64,000 bases of DNA from Calothrix sp. PCC 6303 (lineage in GTDB: Bacteria; Cyanobacteriota; Cyanobacteriia; Cyanobacteriales; Nostocaceae): positions 5,022,001 to 5,086,000 of the forward strand of contig NC_019751.1 in NCBI RefSeq assembly GCF_000317435.1, written 5' to 3'. The position numbers and the translations under genes are program-made. Below, one piece after another: positions 35,134-43,167 of this stretch (within the stretch, counting starts at the first letter, position 1; each line of letters begins with the position of its first letter). A model generated the notes under the pieces. It did not search any database, was not told the origin of the DNA, and worked only from the letters and a program-made list of their open reading frames with translations.

Positions 35134-36639
35134 CTAAGTACTCGGTAACGTACTTGGATCGACTTGTCCCCCAGGACTTCCAGTATCTCCTGGATTTCCA
35201 TTACCTCCGGAATTTCCAGGATTTCCACCATCTGTTCCGATGGAACCACCTCCGGAATTTCCAGGATTTCCGCCACCTGTTCCGATGGAACCACCTCCAG
35301 AATTTCCAGGATTTCCACCACCTGTTCCGATGGAACCACCTCCAGAATTCCCAGGATTTCCGCCACCTGTTCCGATGGAACCACCTCCAGAATTTCCAGG
35401 ATTTCCACCACCTGTTCCGATGGAACCACCTCCGGAATTTCCAGGATTTCCACCACCTGTTCCGATGGAACCACCTCCGGAATTTCCAGGATTTCCACCA
35501 TCTGTTCCGATGGAACCACCTCCGGAATTTCCAGGATTTCCACCACCTGTTCCGATGGAACCACCTCCGGAATTTCCAGGATTTCCACCACCTGTTCCGA
35601 TGGAACCACCTCCGGAATTTCCAGGATTTCCACCACCTGTTCCGATGGAACCACCTCCGGAATTTCCAGGATTTCCGCCACCTGTTCCGATGGAACCACC
35701 TCCAGAATTTCCAACGTTAACTACGCTAGTTAAATCTCCACTAGCAGTATTAGAATTATTATTTTCTTGTAGCTGACTAGATTGTAAAACTGAGTTGTCC
35801 TGTAACGATTCCACTGAATAACCGGGTCTAACGTTAGTGTTAGTATTTCTGGAAGTATTAGAAGTTAATTGTAAAAAACCGGGGTTTTGAATTGTTCCGG
35901 CACCAGAAATAGGCGACTGCTTTAACATAGCCTCAACAGTTTCAGCCCGAACGCTATTAATTGCGGGATCTAATGTTGTTGAACCAGCACTAACGGGACG
36001 ATTTAGTTCCAAACCCCGCACCATCTCACTGGTGTCGTAAAAAGTTCGCAAGTCGAAATTATATAAACCTTCAAACTTACCTTTAACAACAACCATCATT
36101 TGTCCGGCTTTGAGAACTCTACCGCTAGAAGCATTCTTTTCCAAAACCTCAATGCCGCTGTTGGTCAATGCTCCCACAATCGTAGTATCGGTTGGGCGGT
36201 CATAACGAACAAACAAAGCTGACCCCCGAATTGCCGCAGCGGCACTTGGTGTTTGAATGCGGGTGCGTCCCTGCCCTGGTGGAATCAGTAAAAGTACTGT
36301 GCCGTTATTGAGTGTAAAGTTACGTGTTTGGGGTAAAAACCTAAATATCGCTTGTTCCCCGACTCGCGCTAATGAGCCATCATTGAAGCGAAGGTCTGCT
36401 AGTGAAGAGCGACCAGTTGATAAACCGTCTCCTGGTGTCATTGCATCCGCGCGACGAGCTTTCCGTTTTGGTTGCTTATTAGGCATTAATTGCACTAGAT
36501 TTCGGAGTTCCTGGATGGTAGCTCTTGTTAGCGGCGTTTGTGCGTTGGCTTTGCCCGCTGTAGGCATCGCTTGATCACACAAAAGCGCTGTAAATCCAGA
36601 AAAACCAATCACCAGTAGGGGAAATAACTTACGATACAT
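35134..36639 (-). CDS. Exported FecR-domain protein with Gly/Asn/Ser-rich repeats
   Basis: A 501-residue paralogue of the neighbouring FecR protein. The signal peptide and FecR domain are the same except for a few residues (for example Tyr to Cys in the signal peptide and Leu to Phe before LYNFD). From about residue 310 it carries 11 units of a 15-residue repeat (NPGNSGGGSIGTGG type, two with Asp instead of Gly), then NGNPGDTGSPGG and the terminus DPSTLPST. Low-complexity Gly/Asn/Ser sequence suggests a flexible surface or matrix segment. The start is ATG 36639 with GAGG upstream. It is the upstream gene of the pair and divergent from the beta-barrel gene. Confidence 0.85.
   Translation of the reverse strand: MYRKLFPLLVIGFSGFTALLCDQAMPTAGKANAQTPLTRATIQELRNLVQLMPNKQPKRKARRADAMTPGDGLSTGRSSLADLRFNDGSLARVGEQAIFRFLPQTRNFTLNNGTVLLLIPPGQGRTRIQTPSAAAAIRGSALFVRYDRPTDTTIVGALTNSGIEVLEKNASSGRVLKAGQMMVVVKGKFEGLYNFDLRTFYDTSEMVRGLELNRPVSAGSTTLDPAINSVRAETVEAMLKQSPISGAGTIQNPGFLQLTSNTSRNTNTNVRPGYSVESLQDNSVLQSSQLQENNNSNTASGDLTSVVNVGNSGGGSIGTGGGNPGNSGGGSIGTGGGNPGNSGGGSIGTGGGNPGNSGGGSIGTGGGNPGNSGGGSIGTDGGNPGNSGGGSIGTGGGNPGNSGGGSIGTGGGNPGNSGGGSIGTGGGNPGNSGGGSIGTGGGNPGNSGGGSIGTGGGNPGNSGGGSIGTDGGNPGNSGGNGNPGDTGSPGGQVDPSTLPST
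35209..35703 (-). repeat. 45-bp tandem array, 11 units
   Basis: Each unit contains GGAATTTCCAGGATTTCC and ends in GATGGAACCACCTCC on the plus strand. Units differ by single changes only (GGAATT or AGAATT; CCACCACC, CGCCACC or CCACCATC). No stop codon occurs in several frames, so long artefact frames overlap it on both strands. Confidence 0.95.
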
Positions 36640-37005
36640 TGAGTTATAGCCTCGGCAAATTTTACTCACACTCAAACATTTTTAAAATCAGTGTCTTTTC
36701 TCTAATTTGATTATGTTAACTGTTATGAAAACTTCTTCTACGTATTCTTTCTGAAAATAATGCTAAAAATACAAATACAAAACACTCATACATCCTATAT
36801 ATACACTGTGCAATTCAGTTTTAGCAACCTTTATGTAGGTATAGATAAATTCATCTGCTAAAGTACACTTTATTGACTAATGAGATAGATACTTAAGTAC
36901 ATGTATTATGGACTATGAAACGATAATTTGTTTAGGATTTAGTATTGATTAAATCGGAACTTCGGAACAATCGTGCAAGTCTAAATTTTCAAAAAAATAC
37001 GGCAG
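36640..37005. other. Divergent promoter region of the FecR and beta-barrel genes
   Basis: No gene seen. The first 55 bases or so upstream of the FecR start codon are nearly the same as those upstream of the other FecR copy (35056-35110), so the duplication included the leader. Confidence 0.5.
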
Positions 37006-38529
37006 ATGGAACTTAAAAATCGAAACTTTTTCTTATTTTGGATTTTACTTGTTTTGGGTCATACAGGCTGGTTTTTGATTGAGTCTAATAAAACACGGGC
37101 TGCGAACTCTAGTCAAGGACACAAAATAAATGAATCAATGTCAAATATATCACATTCTGTAGTCAATTTGACTACTGGAGAGGCATCTAATTTGACTGAT
37201 CAACAATTAGATAAGTTTCCGAGTGAAGGCACCAATACTGATGAATCTCTTAACAAAAACTCTTTTGCTTATTCAAGTTATCAGGTAAAACGAGCCGAGC
37301 AAAGCCAGTACAATTCGCAATTAATACCCAGGGTTAAATCAGGCGGATTGAACCAGGCAAAGTTCCTAAGTTATTCATCCATAAACAAATTTAGTGACCA
37401 GAGGAATAACTTAGCATTTCCTAATCATACTCAAAAACTATCAAATTTTATAACAGTACAGCAAGTTACTACACCTGATAGTAATAATAATCCGGTAAAA
37501 CCTGCACAGCCCAACAATCCACCACCTACTGATGCTAAACCTTCAGATCCACCACAATTGGAGGGAAGACCGAATGATTCACCGCTTCCAGCACCTGCAC
37601 CAATTGAGCAACGCTTAGAAAAGCCTTCAGAAAATTATCCTCAGCGGATAGAACGACTACTGCAAATATTGGGAACACCTACAGAAACGCAGACAGAAGC
37701 AGAGCCAGGGAAAAATACTGAGTTAGGTGTGATTATTGCCAGACAAGAAGCAATTGAGCAACAACCATTACCCCAACAACCTCCTACTTTCAGACCTATT
37801 GGTTATGTATCGGGACATGTTAGCTATTTTCTGACAGATAACTTGTTTTCATCTTCGGTTGATCCGATTCAAGATGGTTTAATTTTTAGTGGATTGACTT
37901 TAGCAACTGCACCAATTGAATTATCACCCAAAACCTATTTGAGTGGTTCAGTAGATGGTAATTTGGTTAAGTATATCGACCAATCAGAGTTTAACTACAA
38001 TCAAATTCAAGTAAATGTTAACTTGTACCACCAAATTACGTCACGGATGTATGGCGAAGTTGGTTGGAGTAACCAGCAATTATTTTATGCTAGGGATAGC
38101 GATCGCTATGATTTTTCGTCTGGAGATCGCTTTTTAAATGAGAATGCTTGGCATTTATCGTTAGGTAGACGTGATCCACTATCAAAAAAGCTAATGTTTG
38201 ATAGTTACTATGAACTACGCTGGAGTTTAACTGGTCCCCCAGAAAAGCGCGATCGCTTAATCAATTCTTTGTGGTTATCGTTAAATTACTATTTGCAAAA
38301 ACCTCTACAGGTTGGTTTAAATTACCAGTTCAATCTATCAAGCTTTACTCAACGCGATCGCCAAGACATATCGCACCGTATATACAGTCATCTTAACTAT
38401 CGCCTATCTGATACAAATAGCATGAGCGCCCAAGCTGGTGTCTCTTTGGGTAACTCCACCGAAAGTAGTATTGATTTCGATGGTTGGTTCTTCAGTATTA
38501 ATTACAACGTGGATTTGGGTAGGTTTTGA
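37006..38529 (+). CDS. Outer-membrane beta-barrel protein (putative)
   Basis: A 507-residue protein. Residues about 8-30 are a signal peptide (FFLFWILLVLGHTGWFLI). A low-complexity region rich in Asn, Gln and Pro follows (NNPVKPAQPNNPPPTDAKP), then a short helical stretch with ENYPQRIERLLQILG. From about residue 255 to the end amphipathic strands alternate (YVSGHVSYFLTDN, YMYGEVGW-like segments, WHLSLGRRD, LNYYLQKPLQVGLNYQFNL), ending FFSINYNVDLGRF with terminal Phe, the usual outer-membrane sorting signal. A specific transporter family was not recognised. It is divergent from the FecR pair. Confidence 0.75.
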   Translation: MELKNRNFFLFWILLVLGHTGWFLIESNKTRAANSSQGHKINESMSNISHSVVNLTTGEASNLTDQQLDKFPSEGTNTDESLNKNSFAYSSYQVKRAEQSQYNSQLIPRVKSGGLNQAKFLSYSSINKFSDQRNNLAFPNHTQKLSNFITVQQVTTPDSNNNPVKPAQPNNPPPTDAKPSDPPQLEGRPNDSPLPAPAPIEQRLEKPSENYPQRIERLLQILGTPTETQTEAEPGKNTELGVIIARQEAIEQQPLPQQPPTFRPIGYVSGHVSYFLTDNLFSSSVDPIQDGLIFSGLTLATAPIELSPKTYLSGSVDGNLVKYIDQSEFNYNQIQVNVNLYHQITSRMYGEVGWSNQQLFYARDSDRYDFSSGDRFLNENAWHLSLGRRDPLSKKLMFDSYYELRWSLTGPPEKRDRLINSLWLSLNYYLQKPLQVGLNYQFNLSSFTQRDRQDISHRIYSHLNYRLSDTNSMSAQAGVSLGNSTESSIDFDGWFFSINYNVDLGRF

Positions 38530-38534
38530 TATAG

Positions 38535-38774
38535 GTGGAGTCGTGGTTTAATATAGATATAATCTGGAACCAACAATCGGGTGACAGTGGCAGAGAATTA
38601 TATAAAACTATAAACCTAAGGAACTCCCCAACTTTAGCAATGATCACAAAGCTAGATCAACAGCTAGGGATCCCTGCTAAAACAATAAGCATATTTGCCC
38701 GTCGAGAGAATTACGCGATCGCGTTTGTAATCTTTTACCGAAAACTCCCTCAAACTTCACGTCAATCCACTTAG
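38535..38774 (+). pseudogene. Possible HigA-type antitoxin remnant
   Basis: A 79-codon frame without good start. Its middle part, SPTLAMITKLDQQLGIPAKT, resembles the C-terminal helix of HigA-like (COG5499) antitoxins, which read roughly PLSLKMIRKLHEGLGIPAE. A preceding GDSGRELYKTIN may correspond to the helix-turn-helix. The rest does not match and no toxin gene adjoins. It is most likely a decayed fragment, with chance similarity the alternative. Confidence 0.35.
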
Positions 38775-38812
38775 ATAACTCCACAAAAAAGATGACCCAA
38801 TATTGTGGGATA

Positions 38813-38890
38813 GGCAGCGTTCGATGGTTCCTAAGCCTGTCGGAACGAAGTGTACCGGAGGTAAAGTAGCGCTCACGCCGAAGTCTTGCC
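38813..38890 (-). repeat. Dispersed about 80-bp repeat, copy B
   Basis: Reverse complement of the repeat at 15214-15294: starts GGCAGCGTTCGATGGTTCC, contains GGAACGAAGTGTACCGGAGG and ends CCGAAGTCTTGCC. Only a few bases differ. Confidence 0.8.
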
Positions 38891-39006
38891 TGTTTTTATA
38901 TTAGTAGCAGGCAAAATGCCTACAAGAAATTTTGGGCTATTTTTTATTTGGAAGTCTCTTACCAGTTAAGATCAAAGCTAAAATCCGCAATCTTGGGAGT
39001 GGGAAT

Positions 39007-39546
39007 ATGTCAAACCGGATGAAGCGCAAAACCCCCAAAAGCCAGCTTCAGCGCAAACCGATGGGTTTGCTGTTGGTAATTTTGGTTTGGAGTTTAGCTA
39101 TGGGTTGGCTATTGGCTTTTGCCACTAATGTCCAAGGTGCAACTCCTACTACGGAAATCGGTACAGTTGATGTGGTACCAGCACAATACCAACTGGGACA
39201 AGAGGTATATTTAGAAAACTGTGCCACCTGCCATATTGGAATCCCACCTGCGGTTTTCCCCACCCAAACCTGGAAAAATTTACTTCAAGATAATCAACAT
39301 TATGGTGTGCAAGTAAAACAACTTGTAGATCCGCCGCGAATATTAGCATGGCGTTACCTCTCCACATTTTCCCGTCCTCTGCTTGAAGATGAGCAAACAC
39401 CCTATAGATTTGCCAGTTCGCGTTATTTTAAAGCTTTACACCCCAAAATCAAACTTCCCAATCCCATCCAAGTTAGTTCCTGTATTAGTTGTCATCCAGG
39501 TGCAAATGATTTTAATTTCCGTCGGTTAACTGCTGAGTGGGAATAG
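39007..39546 (+). CDS. Dihaem cytochrome c, membrane-anchored or exported
   Basis: A 179-residue protein with an N-terminal basic segment and hydrophobic helix (MGLLLVILVWSLAMGWLLAF), then two haem-binding CxxCH sites, CATCH and CISCH, about 100 residues apart. This layout fits the dihaem cytochrome c (DHC) family. It would sit on the lumen or periplasmic side. The partner is unknown. ATG 39007 is preceded by a GGGAGTGGGA stretch; an upstream in-frame TTG would add 25 residues of poor signal character. It lies just after copy B of the 80-bp repeat and stands alone. Confidence 0.88.
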   Translation: MSNRMKRKTPKSQLQRKPMGLLLVILVWSLAMGWLLAFATNVQGATPTTEIGTVDVVPAQYQLGQEVYLENCATCHIGIPPAVFPTQTWKNLLQDNQHYGVQVKQLVDPPRILAWRYLSTFSRPLLEDEQTPYRFASSRYFKALHPKIKLPNPIQVSSCISCHPGANDFNFRRLTAEWE

Positions 39547-39917
39547 AACAAGGGGCTTTCTAGTAGGGGGAGTAAGTCCTTCCCATCTGAGTGAAGCGAA
39601 GCATTGCTCCCTGCTCCACGTTCGGTTTTTCACCCCAAATAACTCCCGAATTCTCAACTACGGATATCGCTACATCAATGGTGCCGGAGTATCTGTACAA
39701 GCTGATGAGGCAAAATGATACTATAAGGACAGTTTTAATATAATTTATGAGTTAAAACCAGCCTTCAAGAATACTTGAGTGGCTCCCGCCATTTTTGAGC
39801 TAATTTACTAGTTGCACAGCCGTTGACAGCTACGAATGTCCCGGTTGGCATTAATGACTATAATTACATAGCCAAACTTTAAATCCCTCTCTTCCTCATT
39901 TTAGTTAAATAACTGCC
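39547..39917. other. Intergenic region upstream of secA
   Basis: No gene seen. A TATAAT hexamer about 60 bases before the secA start is a candidate -10 box, though no -35 box at normal spacing was found. Confidence 0.4.
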
Positions 39918-42713
39918 ATGCTAAAAGCTTTGTTGGGCGACCCCAACGCTCGTAAACTTAAAAAATATCAACCTTCCATCAACGACATTAATCTTTTTGA
40001 AGAAGAGATTAAAGCTCTTTCAGATGAAGAACTCAAGGGTAAGACACTAGAGTTTAAACAACGTCTCGCCAAAGATGAAACCCTTGATGATATCCTGCCG
40101 GAAGCATTTGCAGTGGTAAGGGAATCAGGAAGACGCGTATTGGGGTTGCGTCACTTTGACGTGCAAATGTTGGGTGGAATTATTTTGCACACCGGGCAAA
40201 TTGCCGAAATGAAAACGGGTGAAGGCAAAACCCTAGTAGCAACTTTACCAAGTTATTTGAATGCTTTAACTGGTAAAGGGGTGCATGTAATTACTGTGAA
40301 CGATTACTTGGCAAGACGTGATGCTGAGTGGATGGGACAGGTACACCGATTTTTGGGTTTGAGTGTGGGGTTGATTCAGCAAAGTATGACCCCCCAAGAA
40401 CGACGGAAAAATTACGATTGTGATATTACATACGTCACCAATAGTGAGATTGGTTTCGACTATCTCCGAGATAATATGGCAACTTCAATTACGGATGTGG
40501 TGCAGCGTCCGTTCAATTACTGTGTAATTGATGAAGTTGATTCCATTTTAATCGATGAAGCCCGGACACCGCTGATTATTTCGGGTCAGGTGGAGCGTCC
40601 GACAGAGAAGTATGTAAGAGCATCTCAAATCGCTTCAGCATTACAAATAGATGAACATTACGAAGTTGACGAAAAGGCTCGAAATGTGCTGCTGAGTGAT
40701 GAAGGCTTTGCAGAAGCTGAAAAACTCCTAGAAGTAACAGATTTATTCGATCCAGAGGAACCTTGGGCGCATTTTATTTTTAATGCCCTCAAGGCAAAAG
40801 AATTATTTAAAAAAGATGTAACCTATATTGTCCGCAATGGTGAAATTGTCATTGTTGATGAATTTACTGGTAGGGTATTACCAGGAAGACGCTGGAGTGA
40901 TGGTTTGCACCAAGCAATTGAGGCAAAGGAACATGTAGAAATTCAGCCAGAAACTCAAACTTTGGCAACCATTACTTACCAAAACCTATTTTTGCTATAT
41001 CCCAAATTGGGAGGGATGACAGGAACCGCAAAAACAGAAGAGGCGGAATTTGGCAAAATCTATAAGTTAGATGTGACAATTATTCCCACAAATCGTACCC
41101 GACTACGTAAAGATTTGTCGGATATGGTGTTTAAAACTGAGCATGGGAAGTGGGTAGCGATCGCGCGCGAGTGCAAAGAGATGTATGAACTGGGTAGACC
41201 TGTTTTAGTAGGTACCACCAGTGTGGAAAAATCTGAGTATTTGAGTCGCCTCCTCAAGGAAATAGAAATCCCCCACGAACTACTTAATGCTCGCCCCGAA
41301 AACGTCGAAAGGGAAGCTGAGATTGTCGCCCAAGCCGGAAGAGGTGGTGCCTTAACTATTGCTACCAACATGGCAGGACGGGGTACAGATATCATTTTGG
41401 GTGGTAACTCAGAATACATGGCGCGGTTGAAATTACGGGAGTATTTCATGCCCCGAATTGTCCAACCAGACGATGAAGACAACTTTGGGGTACAACAAGC
41501 ATCGGGTTTACCCAGTTCAAGCAGTGGTGGTGGGCAAGGTTTCGTACCTGGGAAAAAGGTGAAAACATGGCGTGCTTCCCCAGAAATTTTCCCCACCCAA
41601 ATTTCTAAGGAGACAGAAAAGCAATTAAAAGCAGCGGTTGATTTTGCTGTGCGCGAATATGGTGAACGCAGTTTACCAGAATTGGAAGCAGAAGAAAGAA
41701 TCGCTGTTGCCGCCGAAAAAGCCCCCACTGACGATCCGGTGATTCAGAAATTACGGGATGCTTACAACCAAATTAAAAACGAATATGAAACCTTCACCAA
41801 GACAGAACACGATAAAGTGGTAGATCTTGGTGGGTTACATGTAATTGGCACAGAACGTCACGAATCTCGACGCATCGACAACCAATTACGGGGACGCGCA
41901 GGCAGACAAGGAGACCCTGGAACCACGAGATTTTTCCTCAGTTTAGAAGATAACTTAATGCGGATCTTCGGAGGCGATCGCGTGGCGAAACTAATGGAGG
42001 TTTTCCAAGTTGAAGAAGATATGCCCATCGAATCCAAGATGTTGACAAACAGCTTGGAAGGGGCACAGAAAAAAGTCGAAACCTACTACTACGATATCCG
42101 GAAACAGGTATTTGAGTACGACGAGGTAATGAACAACCAACGTCGTGCTATCTACGCTGAACGTCGTCGGGTTCTAGAAGGTTTGGATTTAAAGGAACAA
42201 GTGATCAAATATGCTGAGTTAACGATGGATGACATCATTAACTACTACATCAACATTGATCTGCCTTCGGAGGAATGGGAATTAGAGAAGTTAGTTGAGA
42301 AAGTCAAGGAATTCGTTTATCTTCTCTCCGACTTACAAGCAGATCAACTCATAGATATGTCCGTCACCGATATCAAAGCCTTCCTCCACGAACAGGTACG
42401 CATTGCCTACGATATGAAAGAAGGGGAAATTGACCAAATCCAAGCTGGATTGATGCGGCAAGCAGAACGTTTCTTCATTCTGCAACGGATTGATACCCTG
42501 TGGCGCGAACACTTACAACAGATGGATGCTCTCCGCGAATCAGTAGGATTACGGGGATATGGACAGAAAGATCCACTCATTGAATATAAGAGTGAAGGGT
42601 ACGAGTTGTTCTTGGAAATGATGGTAAATATCCGTAGAGATGTTGTTTACTCGTTATTTATGTTCCAACCTCAACCTCAGGCAATGATGCAGGCTCCATC
42701 AGAGATGGTGTAA
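39918..42713 (+). CDS. secA: Preprotein translocase ATPase SecA
   Basis: A 931-residue ATPase that drives protein export through SecYEG in plasma and thylakoid membranes. Motifs: Walker [13 protein letters not shown], Walker [36 protein letters not shown], and [13 protein letters not shown]. Residues about 515-600 form the insert found in cyanobacterial SecA ([10 protein letters not shown] region). The C terminus ends [14 protein letters not shown] and lacks the Cys-rich zinc finger that binds SecB, as usual in cyanobacteria. A strong terminator follows. Confidence 0.97.
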   Translation: MLKALLGDPNARKLKKYQPSINDINLFEEEIKALSDEELKGKTLEFKQRLAKDETLDDILPEAFAVVRESGRRVLGLRHFDVQMLGGIILHTGQIAEMKTGEGKTLVATLPSYLNALTGKGVHVITVNDYLARRDAEWMGQVHRFLGLSVGLIQQSMTPQERRKNYDCDITYVTNSEIGFDYLRDNMATSITDVVQRPFNYCVIDEVDSILIDEARTPLIISGQVERPTEKYVRASQIASALQIDEHYEVDEKARNVLLSDEGFAEAEKLLEVTDLFDPEEPWAHFIFNALKAKELFKKDVTYIVRNGEIVIVDEFTGRVLPGRRWSDGLHQAIEAKEHVEIQPETQTLATITYQNLFLLYPKLGGMTGTAKTEEAEFGKIYKLDVTIIPTNRTRLRKDLSDMVFKTEHGKWVAIARECKEMYELGRPVLVGTTSVEKSEYLSRLLKEIEIPHELLNARPENVEREAEIVAQAGRGGALTIATNMAGRGTDIILGGNSEYMARLKLREYFMPRIVQPDDEDNFGVQQASGLPSSSSGGGQGFVPGKKVKTWRASPEIFPTQISKETEKQLKAAVDFAVREYGERSLPELEAEERIAVAAEKAPTDDPVIQKLRDAYNQIKNEYETFTKTEHDKVVDLGGLHVIGTERHESRRIDNQLRGRAGRQGDPGTTRFFLSLEDNLMRIFGGDRVAKLMEVFQVEEDMPIESKMLTNSLEGAQKKVETYYYDIRKQVFEYDEVMNNQRRAIYAERRRVLEGLDLKEQVIKYAELTMDDIINYYINIDLPSEEWELEKLVEKVKEFVYLLSDLQADQLIDMSVTDIKAFLHEQVRIAYDMKEGEIDQIQAGLMRQAERFFILQRIDTLWREHLQQMDALRESVGLRGYGQKDPLIEYKSEGYELFLEMMVNIRRDVVYSLFMFQPQPQAMMQAPSEMV

Positions 42714-42776
42714 AAAGTTGCAGGATTTAGGGATATCAAGCCATTGGCATATCTCTACATCCTAACTAAATGACTC

Positions 42777-42821
42777 AAAATCCTACTGTGAAACAACAAC
42801 TTCAGCAGTAGGATTTTTTTT
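42777..42821 (+). terminator. Intrinsic terminator of secA
   Basis: AAAATCCTACTG (42777-42788) pairs with CAGTAGGATTTT (42806-42817) and is followed by more T. It lies 64 bases after the stop codon. Confidence 0.9.
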
Positions 42822-42852
42822 AACTATTTTGCCTACATATAAACAAGAACTC

Positions 42853-43027
42853 AGAAGCCCGGTTTCACCACGTTCAACATCACAATTATTCACTACGACT
42901 AAAGAAACCGGGTTTCTCACTACCCAGGGTTAAGCTGCTACCTGGTTTCACACCGCACCACAACAATCTCCGCGACTTCTTGAAGTGGCGGATCTAAAAT
43001 CCTGTTGCAAAAACTGAAACCGGGTTT
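42853..43027. repeat. Cluster of AGAAACCCGGTTTCT-type palindromes
   Basis: Copies AGAAGCCCGGTTTC (42853-42866), AGAAACCGGGTTTCT (42903-42917) and GAAACCGGGTTT (43016-43027); another, AGAAACCCGGTTTCT, lies at 47114-47128. A hairpin with GACTTC/GAAGT (42969-42992) lies among them. No gene is seen in the 42714-43167 gap. Confidence 0.6.
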
Positions 43028-43167
43028 ACTGACTCTTCACTTTAGCTTTAAACTGACCACTATATAATTCAGTATATCTCCGGAAATAGAAAAAACTTTC
43101 TTATCTCCATAGCCGTATTTATACGGTCTAATTTGCTACGACTAAAAATCTTGATTGAGGGCTAAAA

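Noticed and set aside
35164-35776. Several plus-strand frames across the 45-bp array
   Set aside because: The repeat lacks stops in many frames; only the minus frame has a signal peptide and a FecR domain.
40000-42713. Long minus-strand frame inside secA (41060-41728)
   Set aside because: Shadow of secA; the plus frame has all SecA motifs.
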